A stretch of DNA of 64,000 nucleotides from Neodiprion pinetum (GCF_021155775.2 NC_060233.1:6986501-7050500); one strand, 5' to 3'; counted from the first letter of the stretch, positions 49,540 through 62,273 are shown. The notes: generated by a model not told the origin, from the sequence alone. Numbers and translations are program-made.

Positions 49540-50300
49540 ACAATAGACGATCGGCACGTGGTGTCGGAGGATTGACGCGGGAACGTGGGAGCCGAGAACT
49601 GGGAAGAGAGGATAATCGGCCAACAATAAATTACAAGGCACCGGCGAGGCGGTCAAGACGTCCTTAAACGCACGCAGAGACGACGACAACCGACACTGAA
49701 CACCCTCCGCCTGGCGGACTCCAACTGCGGACTAAACTCAGCTCCGTCCTCCGACTCTCTCGGCTTGGGAGCAGGCGGCGGCACTCGGCGAGCCTTATAT
49801 TTCCCATTGTCAGCTTCGCTTCGCCTCCTTTGCCCTCGGCTTCGCCGGCACTTCGCCAGGCTGCGCCAGGCTTCGCTCAGCTCTTGAGAGCGCCGATGTT
49901 GTGGTGGTGTTGGTGGTGGTGGATCCGTCGATGCGACCATGCACACCAAGTCGTGAACGGGCTCCCCGAGAATTCTTCTCGTTCTCGCTGGAACCTCTCC
50001 CTTTGCTGCACGCCCCCCTCCTCGTCCGCGGTCCTTCGCTCCTCGAGAGTCAGACTCGCCAAGCCTCCGGCAATAACCCGTCGACCCGTTCCTTCGCGTC
50101 GTGTTGCTGGGAATGAATGCCGAATGCAACCGTTTCGCTTCGAGGGACACCGACACGCGTCGTGTTTGTATTAAGCTTGACGCTCGCCCGGCGCCCTACG
50201 CCCACGGGATAGGTATAAAGGGTATAAAGTACGCGTTATTTGCGAGGTTCGCCAGGTTTCACGCATCTCTGCACCTCGCGACGCGCGCCCTTCTCGGTCT
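49540..50300. promoter_or_regulatory. GC-rich, CpG-rich block upstream of LanB2
   Basis: An island of much higher GC than its surroundings, with repeated CTTCGCC-type units at 49810-49885 and a GTG-rich tract at 49895-49925. Long open frames occur on both strands here, which is expected when AT-rich stop codons are scarce. No splice-consistent coding exon was found. It is best read as promoter, enhancer or 5' non-coding DNA of LanB2. Confidence 0.4.
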
Positions 50301-50305
50301 AACCC

Positions 50306-50573
50306 CCTTGGTGAAAATCATTTCTATGATTTTCTACCAATTTTTAGGGAAATTGGAACACTTCGTACAATTTTGTACAAAAAATTTGTCGATATGTATA
50401 GTATTGTTGTAAAAACTCTTGTAGATTTTCGGTAAAAAATCTACAAGATAATACAATTTGTAACGAAAATTAACAATTCTTTACAACTAACTATGTATAT
50501 TTACAATTTTTACGAAATGTTCCAATTTCTGTAAAAATTCATAAAAAATCGTAGAAATGATTTTCACCAAGGC
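50306..50573. mobile_element. Fold-back element with CCTTGGTGAAAATCATTTCTA termini
   Basis: CCTTGGTGAAAATCATTTCTA at the left end is matched by TAGAAATGATTTTCACCAAGG at the right end. Sub-terminal parts also pair (AATTGGAACACTTCGTA with a diverged inverse). A smaller hairpin, CTTGTAGATTTT / AAAATCTACAAG (about 50418-50449), sits inside. No coding capacity. Confidence 0.65.
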
Positions 50574-50861
50574 CCACTGATATGTATCAGTGATCTACAC
50601 TTTCGAGGCCCTTGTTCTTTGACTTAAGCACGCGATGTTAAGAATATTCTCCTCCCGATTATCGGCAGCTAGTGGACTTCCTCGTCTCTTAATTAATCGT
50701 CAAACACTTAGAGAAAATGAAACGGTTGCGTGCGTTACGTCGTTATTACATACCATTTACGAGGTGCTAAAGTGTACTGTTTTCTAGCGTGAAACAATAA
50801 TCAATCACGATACTTTTATACGCATCGAATATTCTCAGCATTGTATCTTATTGTTAATTAC

Positions 50862-51077
50862 GGTACTAAGTTACGTTAGTAACGTTAACGTAACGAAACA
50901 CCAGGGAAAAAATCATTACTGTGCAATTTTAAAATGGTTTTGAAGAAGTTGGATTTTTTAAAATAACAGCATGTTCTGTCTATCATGGTTTACTACATTT
51001 CGTACATTGCCAAAGATGCGAAGTAACGATTTTTCCTAAACATGCATCGTTACAGTAACGTTACTGACTCAATCCTC
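50862..51077. mobile_element. MITE copy D, upstream of LanB2
   Basis: The left part contains TTACGTTAGTAACGTTAACG and the right end CATCGTTACAGTAACGTTACT, then GACTCAATCCTC at 51077. It is about 216 bp and shares the interior words TTTACTACATTT and GCGAAGTAACGATTTTTCC with the other copies. Confidence 0.65.
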
Positions 51078-52725
51078 GTTCAATGAGACGACGGTGAGGT
51101 GGAGGTCGGATGTGCCATGGGGCAAATGATATAGATATCTCTTTACCCGGAAACGACAAGCGATACTGTGCGCCTCCCACGCTTCGAGACCATAATGGTA
51201 CAAGAGCGGGTATCTCGGTGTTTGTACATACACATAATGTAATATTCTCGATTTAGTTATGCGGTATATGTGTACTGCAATCATGCGTCAGTCGCTTTGC
51301 GGGATCTAATATTGGGCGATCGATGGTTAATCGAATATGTTCGCGATCACCGCGGTGAGATTTACCACGATGCATATTTATTACGTATAATGTGGTCCAC
51401 GGAATTTCTTCGTTGACAAATTCACCGACAGAATCGACCTAAATAACATCGAGATCAGTTTCAAGCATAAAAAACAACAGATATGCCTTTACAGTATATG
51501 TATGTTGTATTGCACAGATAATATGACCGACGAATAAACTTTGTTTCCTTAGTTTTCTTCAACTTTCAACGTCAACAAATTACACAGCTAACATCCATCT
51601 GCACGTAGGTACAAGGTAGAGCTGTGTGCGTTATCTTCCATGTCGATGAAGATGAACTGGTTAACTTTCGTAGTTCTGTAAGAATATCCTAAGGATGACT
51701 TATCGATTAAAATTATTATAAGCACAATTTAATTTGTTAAAATCGACATCGTGATATATTGTATACCTACGTTGCTTAAATATAGTAACAACACGAAGTA
51801 TACCCGTACGAAAACGTTAAATGTGGAAACGAAACATTTTTAACACGACCATATTATTTTCGTATCGTAGAATGACTAATTTTGTTGTTCTTTACTTCTG
51901 TGCCTGAAGCGATAAATATTATAGGCCTGAAGCGGTATGAGGTTAAATATGAGGCCGTATTGTAAAGATTGTACTGTTTAAATTGACACGAGTAGAATAT
52001 TGAATGACATTGTCAGCGTAATCTTTTACAGTAGAAAAAAAAATACGATTTGTATCTTTATTGTTTTATTCGCGAATTTTCAATTCAATATGACAATAAA
52101 ATTAAAATCGATATCATTGTATAAGTCGTACATGAGTATTAAAATATAATAAATTTATTTCACCTTACATTAATCAAATTGTATTATCTTCAAGCTTACA
52201 CACAAATGACTTTAATTAGTATAATCAATCGTTGATTAATTTTCCGTGCCACCAAATCAATGATTTGTCAAATTACTTAGCATGTGTTAATTGGTACACA
52301 TATCTAAATCGTTTATATGAGTTAAATATATTAAGAATAAACAACTAAACAATAACACTAAGAATTCCTGCGGTGCGAATTATCCGCGGCGTCACAACTT
52401 TATCAATATAAATATTCATAGTCATTCGTGAAATAATATGTACATGTTTTCAACCCTTTGCTTCGCATTGCATGCAGGTGATACAAATGTGCCTCTAAGT
52501 CTCATCGTCAATATTAGAGTTATTAGGGGGTAGAAAGTAGTTTTCTCTATCGCATGAATTGATCACGGAGGATATTCATAACATGTAAATATTGTTCGGT
52601 AGATCCGTGCTCAATATCAAGCAATAACGTTGGTAACACTTAAACGGAATTTACTCTAGTTTGACATACTCATTTCTCAAGTCAAAGAGACTTTGAATAA
52701 TTTAGTTACATGTGAAACTGATTTG

Positions 52726-53496
52726 CTAAGGCGATTCCGTCATCTCGTAACGAAAGACTTTGTCGAAATGGATTTTGAGGTCGTTGAGACTGCGGTAAAC
52801 GTCGCGATGAGGTACTTTCGTGTTATCGGTTGGCTTTTTGTCATCACGTTTGATCAGTATGGCGTTCCATTTGGCATTTTTGGCACCGAGATAATCCTTG
52901 TCGTACGTATCTCCGATGTGTACGGCTTCATGGGGTAGAACCGATCTATCGCAATAACGTTTCGTTATTTTTAGAGCCTCTTCAAATATCAATGGATCGG
53001 GCTTTTCGGTTCCAAGGTCGTACGAGGACAAAACGAAAGAGAAATACGGGCGCAATTCGGTGCTGACGAGTACAGACTCTAGACGAGCATCAAAGTTTGA
53101 TATGACACCGAGTACGACATTCTTCTTTTTCAAGTAATCGAGTATATTTAGCGTGTCGGGATACTTGTGCCAGCATTCATTCGTACTATAACATTCGATC
53201 AGGGTGCTCGCCACCTTTTCGAGGGCCTTTTCGCAAGTGTGCTCGTTTTGCTCTCGGAAAACGTTGTACACTATGGTTCGCCACCAATTCTCCCATCCGA
53301 GTCCCGTGTGCTTTCCAAACACCGGATGATCCGCCGCCAGTTTGTTAAAGTTCTGTTTAAAACTTCCCGCCAATTTCCCAGGGTCCACCGAAATCCCGTA
53401 TCTCAATCCCACTTCCGAGTAGTGAACCTCCAACCCCGTCATCAGCAGAGTTCCCGTCACGTCAAACGTGACTAAACGCGGTCGTATAGCGTTCAT
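52726..53496 (-). CDS. HDHD3: HAD-like hydrolase, HDHD3 / Reg-2 type
   Basis: Intronless 256-aa protein of the haloacid dehalogenase superfamily, matching the HDHD3/rhythmically-expressed-gene-2 type in length and motifs. Motif I is FDVTGTL (residues 11-17) with nucleophile-type Asp12. The second acid of the phosphatase DxD signature is Thr14. Motif II is VISNFD (Ser133), motif III Lys165 in TEKPDP, and motif IV HIGDTYDKDY (around 193-202). The helical cap is about residues 20-110. Substrate unknown. The missing +2 Asp argues against ordinary phosphatase chemistry; human HDHD3 also lacks it as I recall. The ATG at 53494-53496 starts the conserved domain directly. Confidence 0.9.
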   Translation of the reverse strand: MNAIRPRLVTFDVTGTLLMTGLEVHYSEVGLRYGISVDPGKLAGSFKQNFNKLAADHPVFGKHTGLGWENWWRTIVYNVFREQNEHTCEKALEKVASTLIECYSTNECWHKYPDTLNILDYLKKKNVVLGVISNFDARLESVLVSTELRPYFSFVLSSYDLGTEKPDPLIFEEALKITKRYCDRSVLPHEAVHIGDTYDKDYLGAKNAKWNAILIKRDDKKPTDNTKVPHRDVYRSLNDLKIHFDKVFRYEMTESP

Positions 53497-53982
53497 TTTT
53501 CACCCTGTATTTTCACGATTTTTTCAATACCGCACAACTTCAATTAAATCTGACTGTCACGCGATCAAAACAGAAAATCATCACGGATTTGCAAAACTGA
53601 TGAGATAAAAAAGGGTTTAATTTTTTTATTACCACCGGTGCTGCTAGCGCTTACAAAAATGGCCGCCATTCGATATTTGTGCGCATCAACGTGCGCATCT
53701 TTTACGTTATTGTTATGTTATACTTCTATCGTAAAAATTTTGTCAAAGGAATTATGGGATTTTGTACATATTTGTCCACCAATTCTACGAATATTTTTTT
53801 AATTATAAACGGTCAGTAATTAATTTCTTACACTCTACGTTAGTACCAGCGTTAAGTGACGCTGAAAAGTTTGTGCGCCAAACTGTGGATCACGTGATTC
53901 TGAACAGCGGAAATTTTAAATAAATGATCTTAGATAATTATTTTCCTTAGTTATTATTATACTTATTTATGATAATACAGAA

Positions 53983-54161
53983 TTATTCATCAAATTCATG
54001 AAGTACGTCAAAGTACTCCGACATTTTTTCCCAAGCTAACAAAGCATGTTCTGAAAGCTCACCGATATCGCCGATAATCTCTTTAATACCAATTTGGTTT
54101 GCAGGCAGTGATTTTTTGTCATCTTCATTATCGGCGCCTGAACGTGTGTCTGAAGAATCTT
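53983..54161 (-). CDS. Possible terminal exon, acidic C-terminus, unrecognised
   Basis: It follows an acceptor (TTTGTTTTAG) and reads 58 codons to TAA in the only open frame: acidic start EDSSDTRSGADNEDD, then an amphipathic helix-like IKEIIGDIGELSEHALLAWE and an acidic end. The composition looks like protein. It needs a preceding exon ending in phase 1, which I did not find between 54.2 and 55.5 kb. It does not join in frame to the exon at 55100. Confidence 0.35.
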
Positions 54162-54802
54162 CTAAAACAAATGCATTGGAATTGGATATAAAAATTTTTG
54201 TTGAATTTGTTTCTCACAGACATCATTCGAAAAATATTTATTTTAATATAAGAGGTTCAGTTTCTTGACGTTCAGTAAAGATTTCCCCATATAATTAATA
54301 ACATTCAATCCGTGTAATGTATGCAAGCCTCATACTTAGTGTAGAAATGATACTGTTACTTTGGATTGTTACATGTCAGAAATCATACACTAAATTTATC
54401 TATAATAATCCACTATATTTACGTTGAGAAAACAGGACAAAACTGTAGCAACACGGCATAGATCTCTTGAGCCAAACGAAACAATGTTTAGCTTCTCTAA
54501 CTTATTTAATTGAAAATTAATCAATATTAATGCTGTAACATATTTTATTACAACGTTAGTAGATCCTCGTAAAATTAAAATAAGAAAACGCGAAAGACTA
54601 ATGATTATTTATTTATCCGAAAGCAGAAATTGTATCATTCATCTTGTTTATAAGATACGTATCTGAAAACAGATTCATTCTAATTTTTATGCACATGCTC
54701 AAATACACTTAAAATTGTATCATCCCGCAAATATCCAACGTAATTACTCCATTAATTATCCATGTATTTTATTCCTTTATCGTAACTTTTTTTTTTTTTT
54801 TT

Positions 54803-54911
54803 TCAAATAAATTTATATTCAATTAATATATAATTGTCTTGCCAATTTATTGCCTCGATTTCTTCATCCGATCTAAGATAGTTATAATACCTTTGGTTAA
54901 ACTCCGACATC
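54803..54911 (-). CDS. Possible second exon of the 55.1-55.4 kb gene
   Basis: It follows an acceptor ending TTCTCAG and restores the phase left by the donor at 55100. It continues 36 codons (GMSEFNQRYYNYLRSDEEI...) to a TGA. A tyrosine- and acid-rich start passes into AT-rich sequence, so only the first part may be coding. An internal donor (CAAAG then GTATTA) would make a 21-nt microexon instead. Confidence 0.25.
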
Positions 54912-55095
54912 CTGAGAATGAACTCTGTTCTCCGCATTTATACTTCCGTTTCGATCTTTTTCAATATTATTGCAATAAGAAATTGGCGCCCAACATAATA
55001 AATATTGTATAACGCACGACAGCCGGAGTTTCACAAGATAGAAAATCGATCACAGAAATAACGATGGTAAATATAAATATCTGCAAATTCGTATC

Positions 55096-55416
55096 TTACC
55101 ATTCGCCTTTGATGAATTCATGATGCTTAGCGTCGTGATACGTCAACGTGAATGATGCGATTTGACTTGAGTAATTGAACATGACCATCATGTGTATTTC
55201 CTTCTCTCCCAGAGTGATTATAAAGGTTTTTCCCTGATGACGGTCTTGCCGGAAGTGGTATCGCCAGCGTTGTTTGAAATGTTGAAACAATGGTACATTA
55301 AATGATAAATGCGGGAAGTAGGTGGTACCGATTCCAAATATGTACAGCAAACTTGCGCTGTAAAAGATAACCGTAACGGAAAAAACCACATTTGTATGTT
55401 TGAATACATACATCAC
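55096..55416 (-). CDS. Putative small membrane protein or exon, unrecognised
   Basis: Open frame of 106 codons beginning MMYVFKHTNVVFSV, with one hydrophobic stretch (about residues 9-32), then a basic and His-rich segment. The frame closes at TGGTAA, where GTAAGATA is also a good donor (exon end 55100). Splicing to an acceptor at 54912 would add MSEFNQRYYNYLRSDEE and end at 54803. Alternatively the segment starts at an acceptor (55358), with the exon from 55357 in a phase compatible with the isolated exon at 60386-60534. Codon use looks coding, but I do not recognise the family. Confidence 0.4.
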   Translation of the reverse strand: MMYVFKHTNVVFSVTVIFYSASLLYIFGIGTTYFPHLSFNVPLFQHFKQRWRYHFRQDRHQGKTFIITLGEKEIHMMVMFNYSSQIASFTLTYHDAKHHEFIKGEW

Positions 55417-58400
55417 GAGAACTAAACTAAATAGTTATGAAGAGTCTCATGGATTCTATAGCGAAAATAGTATATTAGTACATTGTAGACTAGAATGAAA
55501 AACGATCGGTATGTTTAATTTTTATTTTATTTTTTTTTCTGTTTAATAATACTTTAATCAATTCTTAACAAATGGAATATTTTGTAATACTATATATCCA
55601 ATATGTACAATTATTGCAAAATAAGAAGGAAGAAAATAAGGTAAAATAAAGACGTGGATTGAAGTGTATAAATTCTGCAATGTACATTAGCCAGATGGAG
55701 TACGGTACACTGCAATAATAGCAATAATGAGATATTCATCAGACATTACAAATATTAGATTACAAAAAAATGGTACAATTACATAAACAATATTACTTAG
55801 AACTATAAGTTACTGTAGAAAATAAAGATCTGTGTTGGTTGGTATGTGCAGTCGTTTAAAGTTTATCATAAAATAAATTTTATATTACTTCTATATAGAG
55901 AAGGAAAAAAAAACATTTAAGAAAGAGAGAGATACGATATTACGTGTATGCTTATGTAATAATCTAGGGATTATGTTATAAGAAACGTAAATATAATATA
56001 TTAATAGATTACACAATACGAAACGAATTACTTTTTGCCCACTGCCAAATCCGTGTGCTGATCTTATTTTATACAGCAAGAGATCAGTCAACAATACACG
56101 AAACTTATACATACTGCCTAACACGCGTTCAATTTCAAATGACATATTTACGCCGGAATAAATTATCAGAATACAAGAATTTTCGTTTATATAGTTTTAC
56201 TCATTTTTTCCTGCTCTTCCCATTATTCGTTTGCGCGAGGCGTTTCTTTGCGATCTAGAGTACATCATTACCATTTTCTGCATATCGAACAATTAAAATT
56301 CTTAACGACTCTCTTATAATTTACGAACTACACTTGTAAGATTTGATATCTGCTATACTCAATCTTGCTCTCAACGCAAGTTGTACGTTATTATTTGTTT
56401 TTTAAAAGCCCAGCAGCATAATTTAATATTACTCATCGATCATATCTAATTGCACGGTCGTATTTTTATTTATTTCTTTTTAAATCACACAAAATTAGTG
56501 ATTTCGTGTAAGAATGTATCGATTCATATACATGCGAACACAGTATAAACTAGATATCAAGTAGGTGAAATGAAATAAAGTTTGCTTCTTTAGAAAGCAT
56601 CAAGATTTATAGATGTGAATAGAATTTTGAATGGACCTTCAGGATCGTTTGAAACTCTATTTTTTTTTTTTTTTTACTAAACTTCAGTATTGAAATATGT
56701 GAAACGCATTTAAAAAAAAACTGCAATACAGTTTTGTTAAACACCGAGTAATTTGTCCAGTCTTTCCGTCGACATTTTCCTTACAAGAGGAAAAAACCGA
56801 AGGCGTTAGAAGATATACCTAGATTTAAGTTGATACGAACTATCATAATTTTAGTATAAAATTCTGCATTAAATGCTATTTTCGGTATAGAACAACACTG
56901 TGGATAATATAATAATAGTAATAATGATAATGATAATAACAATAATAATAAATATCATCTAATCACTAATTTATGTCATCTAAATTGTAGTTAGAAAACG
57001 AGCTTTCTCATGTAAGCCTTACGTGTTATGATACAGATGTTTTTGGTTTCACCAAGGACACATGTATATTAAACGGTATAAAATTGCATCGGTTCAAAGC
57101 GAGCTTTGAAACCATGAAATATACAATGTCTTGTGTGTTGTGACTGATTGATACTTAGGAATAGGTGAATTGCACAACAATGATTTTTGTTAGCTTATAA
57201 AGACAGTAGAATGTGTTATACCAAAAATCTACTTGTTAGGACCAATTCAACGTTTACTAAAATGCACTATCGAGAACATGATCAATATCTTGCAGCAGTG
57301 AAGTAAGCTTGATCACATTTTCAGTTTCGATTATCGTACTAATTTTGTTATATATGAATGTATAAGTGTATTTCTATGTGTTTACGTAAGTATGGATGCA
57401 CGTATGAATGTATGCACAGATAACCATATACAATTGACAATAATTATGGCAGTCATAGTTTTTCATTGTCAGAATTTCATATATATATACATATATATAT
57501 ATATGGCATTAATCTTTGTATAGTTTTTCATTCATTAATTGTATTTCAGTTAAATATTCATTTTAGTACATCGATCAGTCTCACAAGTATAATTTTACGA
57601 TTTGTATAGAAATTCTATGATGCAAGTGAACTATTCGATGATTAAACTTTTTTCTTATATAAATAGTATTTACCCAGTAAAATCACCATATTTGTAATAT
57701 GATATTTATTACTTTCAGTATTGACCGATATCCATGCTCATTCTACAAATGGCATATGTTTTCTTTCGTTTACAGCTTCATGACATTTCTAAAATCCACT
57801 CTTTCAAAAACTCATTCAATGTGTCTACCGGTACTTTCAAATTGTAATTAGTTCCAATTTTATTAGATCAAGTAGTAGAGGAGTAAGGGATAATCTTGCA
57901 AGTTTGTTACTCGCCGCCTTGTTTACAGTGAATTTCATTCATTAATCCATCAAGGCATCAGTTATTCGACTAATTATTAGTGATCACTCATCAGTCAGTT
58001 CTCAGTGAGATGCCGAATGATAGTTCAGTTCATTTTATGCAGCATTTGTCTTACTACACACGATAAATCTCTTAGAAGCTTAGTTACATGTGAAAACGTT
58101 ACATCGTCATAGAGTACGTATTTGAAATATGTGTATCAAAGATGGTTGTATTAAAAATGTTTAAATTGAATTTATTTAAATATTACTTGGCACAGGATTT
58201 TTTCTAGTCTGTATGTATAGTTTGGGTGATAAGAATATAACTAGACAACATGTTGGATTAAAATTGTATGTCTGATTAAAACAGCAGTGTTCAAGGTTTC
58301 TTGAGATATTTGATTTACAATTTAAATTGCACAATGATATATGTTTCGCTACAGACATATAATCATGGCGATGATATTGCTGCGTTCTTTGTCAAGTAAT

Positions 58401-60385
58401 TTCTTGCTCCGTACCTGGTACATTGCACCAATTCCATATTTTCTATAAAAGCGTTGAATGTTTATTATTTGCTGATTAATTTAACTTTACCAAGTTTCGT
58501 TCTTGTTATGCTATAAGATAAAAATGAATTTTACTAATTGGTATAATAATTGGCAAATTTATGCTAGTTTTGCTAAAGCAAATGGGTTACAATCAAGTTA
58601 GGAGTTAATGATATACAATTTTATATTTTCAATGGTATCTATTAATTTATTTAAATGTATCTTTCTTTGCTGCTGATACTTTACCTCATACATACAATAA
58701 ACATAAAATACAAACATTTCTGTTTAATATAAACGGTGTACTGTAATTATCTAGGATGGATGATGCATTCCATTGAACGAAATATAGCATATTTTCGCAG
58801 AGAAAATAAAAACGAAAAGAAAATTTCATATATTTACCGCTATCTCCGAACCTCGCACATATCGAATGAAATAATTCAAATTGAATTTGATTTCGAATTT
58901 TTAACATGTCATTCTATAGCGTAAGGTTATTTATTCAGTTCAGAGTATTATGGAAACACAACTTTATTGGTTGTGTTCCTTTATCGATATTATGCTGACA
59001 TGAATAACAATCATTTATTGCGTTTCACGATTTATGAAAAATGTATGTTCAAGTCTTAAAAATGTAAGTCATTTTCATTAAAAATAGGCGATGAAAATAA
59101 ATAAATTTCTCAATATATAGCCAATAAATTACCTGGAATCAAACATTACCCTCTCCGGCTACGTGGCGAGAATTTGATTATAAAGAATTGGATATTTAGT
59201 TTGCATAAAAAAAAAAAAAAAAAATGAGTATAAATTTGATACAAATAGAGAAGTACTAGATATTATGATTACACAAGAGTGTATCGCTAAAATAAATAAG
59301 TATACCGATAATCGCCTTACTTTTTATGCACTAGACCATGTGGCACAAGAGTTTGCACTTTCAAAACTTGGATAATTACGTTCAACATTGAAACTTAATG
59401 GCGACTTGATTGAGCGTCCACATTTAAATGTACAATTTATAATTTGTCAGGTAACAAGATGATTTATATCGTTGCCTGACAAATTGCAGATTCGATGTTT
59501 GATTCCAAGCGAAGAAACCTACGTGTTCCTCTGCTACGTTACAAAGATTGTCAATGAGCCTAGGTAAGACGGGCAGTAAGTAAAGACTAATTTGTTTAGC
59601 TACTCGGATAAGTGAGAAAACACCGAATATAGTTTGTAAACGAATTAGCAGAATATTGACATTCTACGGAACTCGATCGAAGTACGAGACTTCAGAGACG
59701 AATGGGAACACTTTGCGTGTTTCAATTCTAATTACAAAATTTAAGTCACGTCGTTATCTATAAGTTAATATTTAGTTTGTGCCGAGCGAGATTCATTTAA
59801 AATTAATGAAAGTTTCGCAACAGATTAAATCTATAAAATCTGTAAACATATTGAAAATTGCTTACTTGATGTGATTTTCTTACAACTTGAATGGAAAACT
59901 ATGAACTGAGTTGGAAAAGCGAGAGTTTCACTTCTTTATTTGTCATTGCGGAATAACGTATTTAATAAAGATGTGTGTACCACAGGAATCTTTGTGCTAT
60001 TCACTTCGTTACGTACCCATCTTTCAAAATTAGGAGTCAAGCTTCCCAACTATTCATTATCAAAGGTTGTCTATATATATACACACCCAAACACTTCGGC
60101 CTCAATTTGATAGCAGATTTCAATGTGATTAAGTCCATAGCTAACATTGAATTATTCAAAACTCAGTGCCTTAACTGATCTAGTTTCCTTACTCTCTCTC
60201 TCTATACACATCGCTGCTGTTTGTTGTAGTAATAATACTGCATTAATATATCATCATAACAAATACGATGCTATTTAACAGACTTCATGTTTTCATTACA
60301 TAATTATATTACTATTATTATTGCTATAATTGGATCTGAGCTCTGTTACCCGAACACATTGATTATCATTAAGGACATGGGTCAC

Positions 60386-60534
60386 CTGCGTGCCAACTCA
60401 GATTCGAAGGATTGGGGACCGAGTTGGATGACACCTAGACAGGCTAGCTGTGGTAAATCTGTTATCGCTCCAAAGTTGCATGTGGTCGTAAAGACCCAAC
60501 CGTACTCGTTTCGTTTTTCAATACATGCAAATAC
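60386..60534 (-). CDS. Isolated exon-like segment, unrecognised
   Basis: A strong acceptor (pyrimidine tract then TTTCAG), 149 nt with one frame open and two closed, and a CGCAG/GTGACC donor. It is more GC-rich than the AT-rich DNA for kilobases around. The open frame reads VFACIEKRNEYGWVFTTTCN... The exit phase (2) would match the acceptor at 55358. It could be an exon of that gene or a non-coding RNA exon. Confidence 0.3.
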
Positions 60535-60765
60535 CTGAAAGAAAATGCGACTTCGATTCTATACGAATTATGTGACAAAGTATTCCATTCTCTCACGTCA
60601 GCCACATCACCCAGTCATTGTCGCATAAGTCGCATAGAATTGAACTTGAATTTTGTTTCGGACCAAAATGAAGTTAGCCGCAAGGTAGAGGCATTAATTA
60701 ATATTATTGTACCTGTTATTTGTGCCCAATAAATTTTCAAAAATGAAGATGAATTTTTCGTCACA

Positions 60766-60843
60766 GTAGGCGTAAAGTACGGGATTTTATGCCTAGTTGG
60801 CGTCAAGTCGTCACATGAACGTTTTCCCGTACTTTACGCCTAC
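60766..60843. repeat. Perfect 19-bp inverted repeat (hairpin)
   Basis: GTAGGCGTAAAGTACGGGA (60766-60784) and its exact inverse TCCCGTACTTTACGCCTAC (60825-60843) are separated by 40 nt. The core GGCGTAAAGTACG occurs again near 60979. It may be a fragment of another fold-back element. Confidence 0.6.
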
Positions 60844-62273
60844 CGGGCGTAAAAAAATCTAACTCTATACCCGCGAACATAAAGGTTTTCTCGTAAATAC
60901 ACCGACTATGATGGAAAATATTGTTCGTATCACGGGTGTATAACTTTAAATCCCTCGTGTGATCGCGCAATACTCGTGGCGTAAAGTACGAATTGATACG
61001 AAAATAGCTATATCGAAAATTTTTTAGAAATAATTTATTTGGTGAAAGATTTGGCGTTAAATAAGGTCCGATAATTCTAGGTTTGCAATATACAGGAAAA
61101 CGTTGTTCTTTACAATATTTACTAGTTGGTTTTGAACTTTTGGCTCGAAATTAACATAGCCCGTGCTACACAGTTTCAATTTCGATTCGGTGCTAGTTGG
61201 ATATCAGAATTATTTTACGTCAAACAAAACTACATTTTCAAGACAAGTGGCTTACAATTTGAGATGTATAAATCTTGAAAAAACATTGATGGTATTTAGT
61301 TGTAAACTATGATAGTTACTCTGATCCGCAAAAGTCAGAATGTTTTCTTGAAATAGAGCAAAATCTAGCTTTGTCATCGTACCATTGGTTTATCAAATTT
61401 TGTTTTCATATATTCTGGCTGAATGATTTTGTCATTATTACATTGAATAATGTCATTTTCACTAATTAAATTTTACAAAATGAGCACGTAACTTCGGCTT
61501 GAAATCACGTGATTCCTATATTTTTATAATTCAGCACTTGATTGAAAAAGGTTGACCCATGCCTTTAAAGTTGTTACCTAATTATAGTGTCATGGAGCAT
61601 TACGCCATTTATTTCAAATGCACATGTATATTAAAACGTATGATCGCCATTAGGATCTTTTCGAACAAATTATTACACTCAAATTTTTGTTGTTTCTTTT
61701 TTGGACCCAAATATGATTTGAAAGATGATTGGCATCTCGGAATACCTATACAATATTCACATATATATATATATAATTGCATCAATAGATTGTCTCAGAA
61801 AACTCGAGCTGTGGATGATGAGATATTTTACTACCAGTAGATGAATTAAAATGACTTTGGAAATAAACAAAATAAAGAAAATAATAATAATAATAATCGC
61901 AATAGACGAAAAATCTCGAATAACTTCCTAAAAAAACTGTCACGAGTCGAGCATTTTTATTTAATTTTTTTCACTCTAAACATCTTTTTTTTTCATTTTT
62001 TTTTATCTTTTCTCTCTTTTTCAATAACAATGTTTATACTCCGCGAAAATTAACACTATCATCACAGTGTTTTGATCTATCCAGCTAAGTTTTATCTTAG
62101 AATAAAAACTTTTGAGTTTTTTCTGAACACTTAGTCTATTTGTTAGACATTTGATGTTTCTTTTCTTCCTGACTTATGAACAGTCACGAGTTAGCAGGCA
62201 GTAGATAAACTAAGTATTAATTTTTAAAAAATTACAAACGCTTTCATATTATCTAACATACATTACTTGACAA

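Larger units (their letters stand above)
48973..52725. other. Intergenic DNA between LanB2 and HDHD3
   Basis: Holds the GC-rich block, the fold-back element at 50306 and MITE copy D. The stretch 51.1-52.7 kb is AT-rich with nothing recognised, and its right end includes the HDHD3 3' UTR. Confidence 0.55.

Noticed and set aside
49653..50156. 167-codon frame on the minus strand upstream of LanB2
   Set aside because: Lies in a GC-rich repetitive block with overlapping open frames on both strands. Arg/Pro/Ser-rich low-complexity product, best explained by absence of stop codons in GC-rich DNA.
53661..53807. 48-codon plus-strand frame starting AAAATGGCCGCC upstream of HDHD3
   Set aside because: No domain, ends in AT-rich sequence. 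The start resembles a YY1-type promoter motif more than a gene.
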